Under the pieces are notes generated by a model. The model ran no database searches. It worked only from the letters and a program-made list of their open reading frames with translations, and was not told where the DNA came from. This document shows positions 8,564 through 19,579 of a DNA stretch of 64,000 nucleotides, piece by piece (position 1 is the first letter of the stretch; each line of letters opens with the position of its first letter). Both the position numbers and the translations under genes were made by a program. Source of the stretch: Paenibacillus solanacearum (GTDB lineage Bacteria > Bacillota > Bacilli > Paenibacillales > NBRC-103111); contig NZ_CAJVAS010000012.1 in the NCBI RefSeq assembly GCF_910593845.1, positions 62,001 through 126,000 of the forward strand. The letters run 5' to 3'.

Positions 8564-11500
8564 GTCGCATCCTTCACGGATGCGTGGATTGAAATAGAAC
8601 AATGTGCAAATCAACCGAGCTTTACAAAAGTCGCATCCTTCACGGATGCGTGGATTGAAATTTCTTTCAAAGCATTTCTAGCCAAAATGTAGTATGGTCG
8701 CATCCTTCACGGATGCGTGGATTGAAATATTTGTAGGTGCGGCACCAACGAGTATATTAATGTCGCATCCTTCACGGATGCGTGGATTGAAATAACAAAT
8801 CGAAGCAATAATCAGGGCGCAGCAGCGTCGCATCCTTCACGGATGCGTGGATTGAAATGATGAAGTTTACTCCATACCGGACAAAGCCGGGGGTCGCATC
8901 CTTCACGGATGCGTGGATTGAAATCTCCATGGATATCCCTAAAGTATTGGCAACAGGGTCGCATCCTTCACGGATGCGTGGATTGAAATCTTTTCCGTTT
9001 GGAGGTCCTCCAACTCTTTCTCGTCGCATCCTTCACGGATGCGTGGATTGAAATATAAAGTTAACACATTGGAGGTTTGAAAATGGCTGGTCGCATCCTT
9101 CACGGATGCGTGGATTGAAATTGCTCCAAGATCATGTTGTCTGAAAGCTTCGCCGGTCGCATCCTTCACGGATGCGTGGATTGAAATACCCTCTTTAGTT
9201 TCATGTCGCAATACTCCAGTTCGTCGCATCCTTCACGGATGCGTGGATTGAAATTTTTCTAGCAGCCAGGCGCCGACTTTGTGCATCAGGTCGCATCCTT
9301 CACGGATGCGTGGATTGAAATACCAAGTCCTGCATACGGGTCATGAGCTGGTCTGTCGCATCCTTCACGGATGCGTGGATTGAAATATTTTGTTACTTTG
9401 TAATAAGTAACTGTCATATGGTCGCATCCTTCACGGATGCGTGGATTGAAATGAAAATTACCAAAACAAGACGCTTCGGATTATTCGGTCGCATCCTTCA
9501 CGGATGCGTGGATTGAAATATCGCATAAAGGATTTGATCGACCGCCGCGTTCCCGTCGCATCCTTCACGGATGCGTGGATTGAAATGTCATCATGCCTAT
9601 TGCGTTCGCTCGGTCGGTCGGGTCGCATCCTTCACGGATGCGTGGATTGAAATTCGCGAATGGCAACAATCCAAGCCTGCCCCGCATGTCGCATCCTTCA
9701 CGGATGCGTGGATTGAAATCGACAACGGCATACACGCTTTTCTCGGCGGGAAGTCGCATCCTTCACGGATGCGTGGATTGAAATGTCTTTGTCCATGCGC
9801 TTTTTGCTGCCCTTCTCGTCGCATCCTTCACGGATGCGTGGATTGAAATAATTATCTCGGTGCCGGTATCGGCGGGGGTATTACGTCGCATCCTTCACGG
9901 ATGCGTGGATTGAAATAACTTTGTGCCGTGCATGTCCGTAACGGCCCCGGGTCGCATCCTTCACGGATGCGTGGATTGAAATATTAGCGGCGCGACGCAA
10001 TGGCAGCTAATGCTTAGTCGCATCCTTCACGGATGCGTGGATTGAAATCGATAGGCAATGTATCATCAAACGAAATCGACAGTCGCATCCTTCACGGATG
10101 CGTGGATTGAAATAAATCCCGGCTGCAACCTTTGGCACCGCTCAGCCGTCGCATCCTTCACGGATGCGTGGATTGAAATATAAAACGAGTGGCGTAAGCG
10201 AGATTAGAAACGCGTCGCATCCTTCACGGATGCGTGGATTGAAATCATATTGGGAGACAAGAGCGAAGGAAATCATGATGTCGCATCCTTCACGGATGCG
10301 TGGATTGAAATACAATTAGTCACGGTAAACGGCAAGCAAGTCAACGTCGCATCCTTCACGGATGCGTGGATTGAAATCATATATAAGACATGACCCCGTT
10401 AGGGCCGCGAGTCGCATCCTTCACGGATGCGTGGATTGAAATATGGGGTCTTGCGCTCTTGGGTATCTCCATTGTCGTCGCATCCTTCACGGATGCGTGG
10501 ATTGAAATAGCATCCTGAAAGGCGTGTTTGCTGCCGCTTCCAGTCGCATCCTTCACGGATGCGTGGATTGAAATACGAAAACGCCGTTAAAGCCGGATGA
10601 CGTAATAAGTCGCATCCTTCACGGATGCGTGGATTGAAATGCCTTTGACAAACTTAAAGACGCAGGAAAGGCCATGGTCGCATCCTTCACGGATGCGTGG
10701 ATTGAAATCAAAGTTGAACGCTTTTTCCCACCATGATATATCAGTCGCATCCTTCACGGATGCGTGGATTGAAATGTCCCGCCTATACCCGAAACACCGG
10801 AACCACCGTCGCATCCTTCACGGATGCGTGGATTGAAATGTCCCGCCTATACCCGAAACACCGGAACCACCGTCGCATCCTTCACGGATGCGTGGATTGA
10901 AATATTGTTATGAAAATAATTAATGTAAATGGGAGAGTCGCATCCTTCACGGATGCGTGGATTGAAATATTATCAGTTTTGTCGCTGCTGGCGAATATGC
11001 ATGTCGCATCCTTCACGGATGCGTGGATTGAAATATTTATGTCGGCTACGATTTGTCCAACATCTTGGGTCGCATCCTTCACGGATGCGTGGATTGAAAT
11101 CATGGCCGCACCCCATCCAATAAACTCCCGCTAGGTCGCATCCTTCACGGATGCGTGGATTGAAATTGTTGCGAAAACGGGGATACTCCACTTTTCTGCT
11201 AGTCGCATCCTTCACGGATGCGTGGATTGAAATCGACACGATCCTAGCGGCGTACAAGGATGCTAGGGTCGCATCCTTCACGGATGCGTGGATTGAAATA
11301 ACAAATCGAAGCAATCATTAGGGCGCAGCAACAGGTCGCATCCTTCACGGATGCGTGGATTGAAATGAAACAGGGGCGAGTAAGATGACACATAAAATCT
11401 CGCGTCGCATCCTTCACGGATGCGTGGATTGAAATGGGGAAGTAGCAAAGGAGTATGGGCTTTTCGTGGGTCGCATCCTTCACGGATGCGTGGATTGAAA

Positions 11501-13880
11501 TTTGACGCGATCAAGGCATACAAAGGCAAGGAAGCCGTCGCATCCTTCACGGATGCGTGGATTGAAATGTTCATCATGAGCCGGTAGTAAATGTATCCGG
11601 GCGTCGCATCCTTCACGGATGCGTGGATTGAAATAAATCGTCGGCGGCTCTGTTGCCACGGCCAAAGAGTCGCATCCTTCACGGATGCGTGGATTGAAAT
11701 CGGCACGATCCTAGCGGCGTACAAGGATGCTAGGCGTCGCATCCTTCACGGATGCGTGGATTGAAATACTGCCGTTCCAGTTTCTTCAACATGGAGTTAT
11801 CGTCGCATCCTTCACGGATGCGTGGATTGAAATTGATATATGGCGGTGGGACGGAACGAAATTTTCGTCGCATCCTTCACGGATGCGTGGATTGAAATTG
11901 TTACAACCTTGGACAAGGCGGCTTAAAAGAGCGTCGCATCCTTCACGGATGCGTGGATTGAAATTTAACCCAACGCCGGTTGTGGAGCAATTAAAGGGTC
12001 GCATCCTTCACGGATGCGTGGATTGAAATCTAAAAATGCTTGCAAAATAATTATCCATGTATGTCGCATCCTTCACGGATGCGTGGATTGAAATAACGTT
12101 CGCAACGCTGATGACTCAGCCATTTTAGTCGCATCCTTCACGGATGCGTGGATTGAAATTAGGTACGCTCTCCGCTCGTTATCGTCACGTATGGTCGCAT
12201 CCTTCACGGATGCGTGGATTGAAATAGACATGTAAATATTCGCATTATGCACTTGTCCCAGTCGCATCCTTCACGGATGCGTGGATTGAAATACGACAGC
12301 AGCTTTCGCTAGTGCTGGACTATTACAGTCGCATCCTTCACGGATGCGTGGATTGAAATATCCAAAGCCATGCCGACGTGATTAGCCACGCCAGTCGCAT
12401 CCTTCACGGATGCGTGGATTGAAATTTGATTATGGTGATAGCGTGTTATTCGTCCTGATCGTCGCATCCTTCACGGATGCGTGGATTGAAATCATCCCGT
12501 ACAGTTTTTTTTGATTCGTCGGAAATGTCGCATCCTTCACGGATGCGTGGATTGAAATCCATAAGTTTAGTTAGACCTTCGCTCGCGTACTGCGTCGCAT
12601 CCTTCACGGATGCGTGGATTGAAATATCCGGATATCTTTAAATTCGGTTATCGTAACATGCCGTCGCATCCTTCACGGATGCGTGGATTGAAATTAATTC
12701 GCGCTTGTGGCGCTTGAGATCCTTTTCCGTCGCATCCTTCACGGATGCGTGGATTGAAATATACCCCCTTATGTGCTTCGATGTTCAAAACTGGTCGCAT
12801 CCTTCACGGATGCGTGGATTGAAATATCAGGCTGTAGTCCAGCATGTTCACATGCGTTCGTCGCATCCTTCACGGATGCGTGGATTGAAATTTGGCAATC
12901 GGGCAGGCAGCCAGAATGATGCCTGTCGCATCCTTCACGGATGCGTGGATTGAAATAAATCCGCAAAGAGGACAACGTAAAAGTAACTTCGTCGCATCCT
13001 TCACGGATGCGTGGATTGAAATTCCTGCAAGCTTTGCGGCAGTTTGTTCCAATGATGTCGCATCCTTCACGGATGCGTGGATTGAAATTCTGCTTCTAAA
13101 TCAGCACGGCTTTTGCGGAGGTGTCGCATCCTTCACGGATGCGTGGATTGAAATGTATTAACGCTTCCGCGCCGGGCGCGATCACGGTGTCGCATCCTTC
13201 ACGGATGCGTGGATTGAAATTCATCACGCAAGCGCCCGCTAGCATCACGCCATGTCGCATCCTTCACGGATGCGTGGATTGAAATGCACACATGCTTTAG
13301 CCAGCATGCAGCGCGGCTTGTCGCATCCTTCACGGATGCGTGGATTGAAATTTTCATATGCTGCTGAATCGATTCATGCCGCGAACGTCGCATCCTTCAC
13401 GGATGCGTGGATTGAAATAAGATCAGAATGCAGATGGACCCGGGCAGGGTTAGTCGCATCCTTCGCGGATGCGTGGATTGAAATGTGAAGAATTGGAAAG
13501 GGATCGTTAAGTTTATCGTCGCATCCTTCGCGGATGCGTGGATTGAAATTCCATCGGCGTCGAAAGGGTGTCGAAACTGGATTGGTCGCATCCTTCGCGG
13601 ATGTGTGGATTGAAATCGGCGATTGTATTGCACAGAGCAAGACGGATAGCGTCGCATCCCTCGCGGATGCGTGGATTGAAATCATCTTGTGTTGTGTTTG
13701 TCCATCCGCACCGATTGTCGCATCCCTCGCGGATGCGTGGATTGAAATAAAAGCATGACCGAAGTTGTTAAGGCCTGGCTGTTGTCGCATCCTTCGCGGA
13801 TGCGTGGATTGAAATCATGCCGCCCGAGCTTTGCAGCCGCATGAATTGGTCGCATCCTTCACGGATGCGTGGATTGAACT
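8564..13880 (+). CRISPR. Type I-C CRISPR array, 81 repeats and 80 spacers
   Basis: The 32-bp repeat starts GTCGCATCC and ends GTGGATTGAAAT, with a 7-bp stem (CGCATCC/GGATGCG) and loop TTCAC, as in Bacillus I-C repeats. I located each repeat start by eye from 8564 to 13849, giving 81 units spaced 64-69 bp (spacers 32-37 nt). Variant repeats cluster at the distal end: the loop reads TTCGC at 13453, 13518, 13585 (also with GTG for GCG) and 13784, CTCGC at 13651 and 13717, and the terminal repeat at 13849 ends GAACT. This fixes the leader at the cas2 side. One spacer is duplicated in tandem (10776-10807 and 10840-10871), and two pairs of spacers are near-identical. Apparent long open frames through the array are repeat artefacts. 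Confidence 0.99.
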
Positions 13881-13933
13881 ACCATCTTATCGATCATCAG
13901 TCCATGCAGCTCTGATCTGCTTGTCCATGTAAA

Positions 13934-13965
13934 AACGCCTCCCGGCTCCATAGCCGAAAGGCGTT
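13934..13965 (-). terminator. Rho-independent terminator of sigK
   Basis: On the minus strand AACGCCT (13965-13959) pairs with AGGCGTT (13940-13934) around an inner CGGCT/AGCCG stem, followed by TTTT. It lies about 30 nt after the sigK stop. A close copy of this terminator follows the sigK fragment at 22193-22306. Confidence 0.8.
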
Positions 13966-13995
13966 GCGCTTGACGGGTATTCATTTTAACCTTCG

Positions 13996-14697
13996 TTACC
14001 GCTTCGCCTTATAAAACTCATGATACAGCTTCATCAGCGCCCGCTTCTCGATCCGCGACACGTATGAGCGGCTGATTCCCAGTTCCTTTGCAATCTCACG
14101 CTGCGTCCGCTCCTCGCCCCCGGCTTCCAGTCCGAAACGACCGACGACAACTTCCCGCTCCCGTTCATCCAATATATCCAGATTGCGGTATATTTTTGAC
14201 TTTTCGATCTTGAGCTGCACCTTATCGACAACATCGTCGGCCTCGGTGCCGAGAATATCGATGAGCGTGATCTCGTTGCCTTCCTTATCGGTCCCGATCG
14301 GATCATGCAAGGAAACGTCCTTGCGCGTTTTTTTTAGAGAACGAAGATGCATCAGGATCTCGTTCTCTATACAACGTGCGGCAAAGGTAGCCAGCTTGGT
14401 CCCTTTATCCGGAGAAAAAGACTCGATCGCCTTGATCAACCCGATGGTTCCGATAGAGATCAGATCTTCTAGGTCTTCGCCGGTGTTATCGAATTTTTTG
14501 ACGATATGGGCAACGAGTCGAAGATTATGTTCTATCAACATATTCCGGGAGTATTGATTTCCTTGGGCCATTAACCTTAAATGCTTTTCTTCCTCTTCTT
14601 CGGCAAGCGGTTGTGGGAATGCGTTGTTTTTTACGTAGGAAACCAGTAACATTAATTCCTTGATGAATAGCGCAATGGCGGAGAAAAATCCGGGCAT
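13996..14697 (-). CDS. sigK: Pro-sigma-K, late mother-cell sporulation sigma factor
   Basis: Sigma-K directs late mother-cell transcription for spore coat and cortex. The 233-residue protein keeps a 20-residue hydrophobic pro-sequence ([20 protein letters not shown]) before [11 protein letters not shown], the junction where SpoIVFB cleaves in Bacillus subtilis. Region 2 ([18 protein letters not shown]), the [17 protein letters not shown] core and region 4.2 ([19 protein letters not shown]) are all intact. I choose ATG 14697, not the longer frame to 14781, because GGGGTGG lies just upstream and it matches the family start. The gene is continuous, with no skin-type insertion. A CATACAACT stretch at 14750-14742 resembles a sigma-E/K -10 box, but no good -35 accompanies it. 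Three partial copies lie at 19-22 kb. Confidence 0.96.
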   Translation of the reverse strand: MPGFFSAIALFIKELMLLVSYVKNNAFPQPLAEEEEEKHLRLMAQGNQYSRNMLIEHNLRLVAHIVKKFDNTGEDLEDLISIGTIGLIKAIESFSPDKGTKLATFAARCIENEILMHLRSLKKTRKDVSLHDPIGTDKEGNEITLIDILGTEADDVVDKVQLKIEKSKIYRNLDILDEREREVVVGRFGLEAGGEERTQREIAKELGISRSYVSRIEKRALMKLYHEFYKAKR

Positions 14698-15100
14698 GCT
14701 GGGCCACCCCCTCAAAGTTATAAAAAAGCTACTTTCGTTGCAGTTGTATGGGTCGGCGGAGCATAAGGGAATCGGAGGCATCCGCTGAAAGATTTGTTTT
14801 ATTTTATGTGGGCGGCAGCCTAGAAGTGCCTGTACTTACAAAATAGTTTGTTGATTCAAAAAAATAACCGGAGTCCAGCTGCACGTTGATCTCCCTGGTA
14901 ATGTACGCACCAAAACAGTCATGTGCTCTGATCGATAACTTTTTTTTCCACAGCCATACTTCCATTTTTATATTAAGTTGGAAATAATAGCAAAGTGTCT
15001 TTGTGTCATTTTCCGTACAACTTCCCCAGTACTTCAAAAACTATAAGTCCTTGTCTAATTATGGCTCAACCTTAAAATCAGTGCTTGACGATTAAATCCC
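14698..15100. other. Intergenic stretch without a supported gene
   Basis: Besides the sigK upstream region I see only an AT-rich segment. A minus-strand frame at 14804-15037 gives 77 residues, part of which (LNVQ/INVQLDSGYFF-like) looks protein-like, but it has no clear ribosome site or recognisable family and is probably a remnant. Confidence 0.4.
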
Positions 15101-15795
15101 TTAGCGATGCCGATTGCACTTCAAAAGGATACCGTCCTTGTAGTTGCGACGATTGCGCGTAAAGTAACGACGGCGCTGGAAAGCCTTAATGCGATTATGG
15201 CTGCCTTCTACCGTGGCGTTCGTCCATCTGCACCGATGATAGTTAACGATCTCCACCTTCCAGTTTCGCATCGTTTTTAAGACAAACAGAGGAAGTCTGG
15301 ATGGTTGGCGGCGAAGACTCGCAAATCCTCCAGCTTACGGCCCGGCAGCAAATCCGAGCATCGTTTCGCCGCGAAGATTATGAATACCGGTATTGTAGGT
15401 GCCCCTTCATGATCGCGAAGTCATCCACGCCAAGCACCAGCCCATCGTTTTGGCTTCTGCCCAAGCTTTGGCTTGAACGTGCTCGCTCATCTGCGAAATG
15501 GCCTCCTCGTGCAGACGTTGCACCGTGCTTGTCGGAGCTTGCAGTATGCGGACACTATGCGCTGCTGTTGAGCCGAGCGCGTGCTCGACGGCAATGGAGC
15601 GAAAATGCTTGCTGTATTGCTGTTTGTGTCCCACAAATCCGTAGACCCACCCGAATCCGACGTGACAAGACTTGCAGTACAAACGAATCGCGGGGTTCGA
15701 TTTAAAACCCAAAAACTAACGTTGTATTTAGCCCATATCGATATTCCCAGCACAGAAGCCGACGATGTCATGTTGTTTCAGTCTAGGCAGCAGCC
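15101..15795 (-). pseudogene. Decayed ISL3-family transposase
   Basis: Pieced together across frames, the minus strand gives an ISL3-type order: an N-terminal zinc-finger-like part (RLYCKSC, then GFVGHKQ), a helical part, a broken DDE segment (GWCLAWMTSRS, then YNTGIHNLRGETMLG, where the family has a D-D-F...GHxY...NLRGE pattern), and a C-terminus reading CRWTNATVEGSHNRIKAFQR ending at a TAA at 15101-15103. At least three frameshifts and stops break it. I found no flanking inverted or direct repeats. The element is inactive. Confidence 0.7.
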
Positions 15796-15970
15796 TGAGC
15801 TCGTCGTTCGTGACGAGTCATCGTCGTGGTTTGCCCTTTAGGCGCATTGCTAGTATATACCATTGACGGTACACTTGAACCAAATCGCTCATGAGCGGGG
15901 AGGATTGGATGATCCATATGGATCGGATGTCCAACTTTAGATGCGAGCTGCTGGGAGGGAAAAGCAATCC

Positions 15971-18900
15971 ATGAAACGACCGTGTGGGCTGCGGTGGCAT
16001 CGAAGTTTGGATTATATCGTGATCGTTGCCGTCATTTTGTCCGGGATCATCGGCTTCACTTATTTCGTCAATGGCGGTTTTTCCGAGTTTAAAGGGAAAT
16101 ACGTCTATACGTTGGAAGACGAGCCCGGCTGGGAAGCGGTCATGGGGGAGGTGCAGGTGGCGGAAGGCCGGATCGTCGATGAAGGCATCCCGTGGAAGCC
16201 GTACGAAGCGTTGGCAGCAACGCCGGAAGCGAAACGGTATGCCGGGGTATTCTGGGTGAAACGTACGCTGCCCGAGCCTGCGGAGCCGCAGCGAGATCCA
16301 TTGCTGCAGATTCGCGACTCCAAGAAGTACCAAATTTATCTGGATGGTAAGCAAATCGCCGATTTTAACTGGAGCCGTCCGAGCCGATGGATCGATCCGT
16401 ATTATGAAAAAGATTTTTATCGGCTTCCTGTCGATTATGCGGGGAAAACGATTTATTTGCAGGTGATGCCGCAGAAGGACGGGGGGCTGTACTTCGGCCG
16501 GCTTATCATATTCGAGGCCAGCAGCATCATGACGCAGATCATTCGGGCGAATTTGTTGACGATCGCGCTGACCGTCTGTTATGCATTCCTCGGATTCGTC
16601 GCGTTCTGCACGTTTTTGTTTTACAACAAGGAGGCGCTGCACGGCTACTTTTCACTGCTGAACTTCAGTGTGGCATATACCTGCTTCGCCCGTTCGAGTA
16701 TTGTGAGCTTGTTTGATCCCCCGTTATTTGTCGGCTACTTTCAGAATCTGGGTCCGCTGCTTGGTGCGTTCGCCATATTCGGTCTGCTTGAACAACTAGC
16801 CGAAGAAGGTCCAGTTAGACGCGCTTGCCGCAACGTTGCCCGCTTTATGCTCGCGTATACGGTCATTTCAAGCGTGCTGGCTCTTGATGACGGGTATTGG
16901 TTCATGGCAACGGAATATTATGTATACCCGATCGCGCTTGGGGCGGCTCTATTGTATTTAGCTCGTCCGATGCTGCATTGGTTTCGTCATCGCAAGGACG
17001 CGGAGACGCGCTGGCTCGCTTTTGGCACCGTCATGCTCGTTCTATCGAAAGGTCTGGAATGGCTTTTCCTATACGTTCCCTGGATCAATGCCTTTGCGAT
17101 AGGGCATATGCCTTATTTCTCCTATTATTGGAAGGCAAATCTGTTCTATGTGGGCATGTTTCTGTTCGTGCTCTCCTTGGGGATGATGATCGTCTCCAGA
17201 CTGAAGGATGTTTTTCGCCAATCCCGCAAGCTTGCGGAACAACTGCGGGATAAAAACGACCGGCTTGAATCGATGGATCAGCTGAAGGATGAATTTCTCG
17301 CCAATACGTCCCACGAATTGCGGACGCCTCTCCATGGGATGATCGGTCTGGCCGAGTCTCTATTGGAAGGGCTTGCCGGACCGCTTCCGGAAGCGGCTCG
17401 CCATAACCTGCATCTGATCGCAGCCAGCGGCAAGAGGCTGTCACGGCTTGTCAGCGATATTCTGGATTTGGCTAAAATCAAACACCGCGATATCCCGCTG
17501 CATACGGAATCCGTACAACTGCGTGATGCAGTCGGTGTTGTGTTGGCCGCTTTCAGTCCGATGACTGTCGGTAAAAGCGTTCTGCTGGTCAACCAGGTCG
17601 ATGCCGCTCTGCCGCCGATCGCTGCGGATCCCGACCGATTGCAGCAAATATTGTACAACCTGATCGGCAACGCCGTGAAATTTACGCCATCGGGGGAAAT
17701 TGCCGTGAACGCCGTGCTGGAAGGCGAATGGATGCGGATTGCAGTCGCGGATTCGGGAGTGGGAATTCCCGGCGATAAGCTGGCTGCCGTATTCGAGCCA
17801 TTCGAACAAGTTGGCGAGATTGCCGCGACGCTGGAGGGAACAGGACTTGGCTTGCCGTTAACCAAGAAGCTGGTCGAACTGCAAGGCGGTTCGATCCAGA
17901 TCCGTTCTGTGCCGGGAAAAGGTACGGAATGCTCGTTTACGATGCCGCTCGTGGGCGGGGCTGACTTGACGTCCGAAGAGCACGGGAACGCGGAGTCGGT
18001 GCCGGTGCAGGATACAGGAACAGCGAATCCGACTCGGTCGGCGGAAGAACGTCTGCAGGCCAAACCGAACTCTTCTTCCGTTCCTTCAGCAGTATCGGAC
18101 GGTTCGGGCATAACTTTGCTGCTCGTTGACGATGAGTCAATTAACCATCAGGTGCTGGACAATTATTTGTTTCAGCAGCCGTATACTCTGATCAAAGCTT
18201 ATTCCGCCGGAGAAGCGCTGCAAATGTTAGAACAGCATAGCATAAACTTGGTGCTGCTCGACGTTATGCTTCCCGACGGAAACGGGTACGACATCTGCCG
18301 GTCGATCCGCAAGCAGTTCTCGGCCAGCGAGCTACCGGTCATTATGCTGACGGCGAGGAATCGGCTGACCGATCTGTTGGAAGGATTCGACGCCGGCGCG
18401 AACGACTATTTGACCAAGCCTTTAGCGAAGAATGAGCTGCTCGCCCGTATTAACGTTCAACTGCAGCTATCGCGGCTGACCCATTCGCTAGAGCAGCTCG
18501 TGCAGGAGCGGACCTCCGATTTGGAGCGCGTGCACCTTCGTCTGCAGCAATCGATGCAGGCAACGGCTCAGGCAACGGCAGAGCTGCAGGTCGTCGAAGA
18601 GCGCAACCGGATTGCCGGCGACATTCACGACATCGTCGGTCACACGCTTACTACGACGATCGTTCAGCTTGAAGCGGCCAAGCGGTTGCTGATGCGAAAC
18701 GACGAGCGGGGGTATGCCAAGCTGCAGCTCTCGCAGGATCTGGTTCGCAAAGGCCTGGAGGAAGTGCGCGAATCGGTACGGATGATGAAGCAAAGCGGCG
18801 CGGACTACGATCTCGAGCCTGCATTGCGGGAACTGTTGGAGGAAACCGTGCAGGCGGCCGGTGTAACGGCAGAGATACGGATTGAACAGCTTCCGCCGCT

Positions 18901-19186
18901 TGGCCCGCTGCATAAAAAAGTGATTTTTTACGCTTTGCGCGAAGGGTTGACCAACGGCATCCGCCATGGAGAGTGCCGCCGTTTCCGGTTCGAGCTCGAT
19001 CATCAGGACGGCTGGATCCGCTTCGTCTTGTGGAACGATGGCAAGCGATGTGAACCGGCCGCCGGGCCAGGAATCGGCCTGCGGGTTATGACCGAGCGGG
19101 CGAGATCGCTCGGCGGCTCTTTAGAGCTCTCGTCGCCGGAAGACGGGGGCTGCTTGCTGACGCTTTCGTTGCCAGGGGATATGTAA
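15971..19186 (+). CDS. Hybrid sensor kinase: 7TMR-DISM, HisKA kinase, receiver and a second NarL-type kinase
   Basis: A 1071-residue membrane signalling protein. After a TM near residues 15-33 comes an extracytoplasmic beta-rich domain (about 40-185), then seven hydrophobic helices (about 195-410), typical of 7TMR-DISM receptors. Next is a HisKA/HATPase pair with His448 in NTSHELRTPLHG and GTGLGLPLTKK, then a receiver domain with Asp764 in LLDVMLPDGNGYD and a conserved Lys in LTKPLAKNE. A second transmitter of the HisKA_3 type follows, with His886 in GDIHDIVGHTL and its own ATPase domain to the C-terminus. ATG 15971 follows GGGAGGG. No response regulator gene adjoins it. Ligand unknown; DISM domains often sense carbohydrates. 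Confidence 0.88.
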   Translation: MKRPCGLRWHRSLDYIVIVAVILSGIIGFTYFVNGGFSEFKGKYVYTLEDEPGWEAVMGEVQVAEGRIVDEGIPWKPYEALAATPEAKRYAGVFWVKRTLPEPAEPQRDPLLQIRDSKKYQIYLDGKQIADFNWSRPSRWIDPYYEKDFYRLPVDYAGKTIYLQVMPQKDGGLYFGRLIIFEASSIMTQIIRANLLTIALTVCYAFLGFVAFCTFLFYNKEALHGYFSLLNFSVAYTCFARSSIVSLFDPPLFVGYFQNLGPLLGAFAIFGLLEQLAEEGPVRRACRNVARFMLAYTVISSVLALDDGYWFMATEYYVYPIALGAALLYLARPMLHWFRHRKDAETRWLAFGTVMLVLSKGLEWLFLYVPWINAFAIGHMPYFSYYWKANLFYVGMFLFVLSLGMMIVSRLKDVFRQSRKLAEQLRDKNDRLESMDQLKDEFLANTSHELRTPLHGMIGLAESLLEGLAGPLPEAARHNLHLIAASGKRLSRLVSDILDLAKIKHRDIPLHTESVQLRDAVGVVLAAFSPMTVGKSVLLVNQVDAALPPIAADPDRLQQILYNLIGNAVKFTPSGEIAVNAVLEGEWMRIAVADSGVGIPGDKLAAVFEPFEQVGEIAATLEGTGLGLPLTKKLVELQGGSIQIRSVPGKGTECSFTMPLVGGADLTSEEHGNAESVPVQDTGTANPTRSAEERLQAKPNSSSVPSAVSDGSGITLLLVDDESINHQVLDNYLFQQPYTLIKAYSAGEALQMLEQHSINLVLLDVMLPDGNGYDICRSIRKQFSASELPVIMLTARNRLTDLLEGFDAGANDYLTKPLAKNELLARINVQLQLSRLTHSLEQLVQERTSDLERVHLRLQQSMQATAQATAELQVVEERNRIAGDIHDIVGHTLTTTIVQLEAAKRLLMRNDERGYAKLQLSQDLVRKGLEEVRESVRMMKQSGADYDLEPALRELLEETVQAAGVTAEIRIEQLPPLGPLHKKVIFYALREGLTNGIRHGECRRFRFELDHQDGWIRFVLWNDGKRCEPAAGPGIGLRVMTERARSLGGSLELSSPEDGGCLLTLSLPGDM

Positions 19187-19362
19187 TGGGATTAGGCACA
19201 TGACGACATTGTAGGGATTGCGTAGGACTCTGCTGTCTCGTTTGGAGGTGCGGCTTAGGCCAAATTCTTCTGGTGATCGTCGGAAGCTGGGGATGAGGGG
19301 ATTGCTGGTCTGGCAAACATTTAATAGAAGGTGGAGTCGACCAAACGTCCGCTGGGCGAAGC

Positions 19363-19492
19363 AGGCTGCAATCTGCCGCTCGATGTATTGAGAAAGAGAA
19401 CGTACTACATCTTCGTTCTTTAAACAACACTCGCAAGGATGTTTCCCTGCATGATCCAATTAGAAGCGATAGAGGAAGGCAATGAGATTACC
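19363..19492 (+). pseudogene. Decayed sigK core fragment
   Basis: The plus strand reads RCIEKENVLHLRSL then [13 protein letters not shown], closely matching sigma-K ([27 protein letters not shown]), then continues after a frameshift as EEGNEIT. It ends at a stop and has no start. It is one of three partial sigK copies in 19.3-22.5 kb, all on the strand opposite to the intact gene. The stretch 19187-19362 before it holds nothing recognisable. Confidence 0.7.
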
Positions 19493-19579
19493 CCTAATAG
19501 CAGTTGGACCCGAATCCTCCATATGGTATGATGGTTTTTAATGGAAACGGCTGCATTCCAAGTTTGTAGGAGGGATCAT

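Noticed and set aside
8564..13880. Many open frames through the array giving repeated peptides such as SHPSRMRGLK, VASFTDAWIE and ISIHASVKDAT
   Set aside because: They are translations of the CRISPR repeat in different frames; unit length and spacer variation show a CRISPR array, not repeat proteins.
13996..14781. sigK read as interrupted by a skin-type element
   Set aside because: The reading frame is continuous from pro-sequence to region 4.2, with no recombinase gene alongside.
15301..15841. Plus-strand frames of 134 and 86 residues
   Set aside because: They are opposite-strand shadows of the decayed ISL3 transposase.
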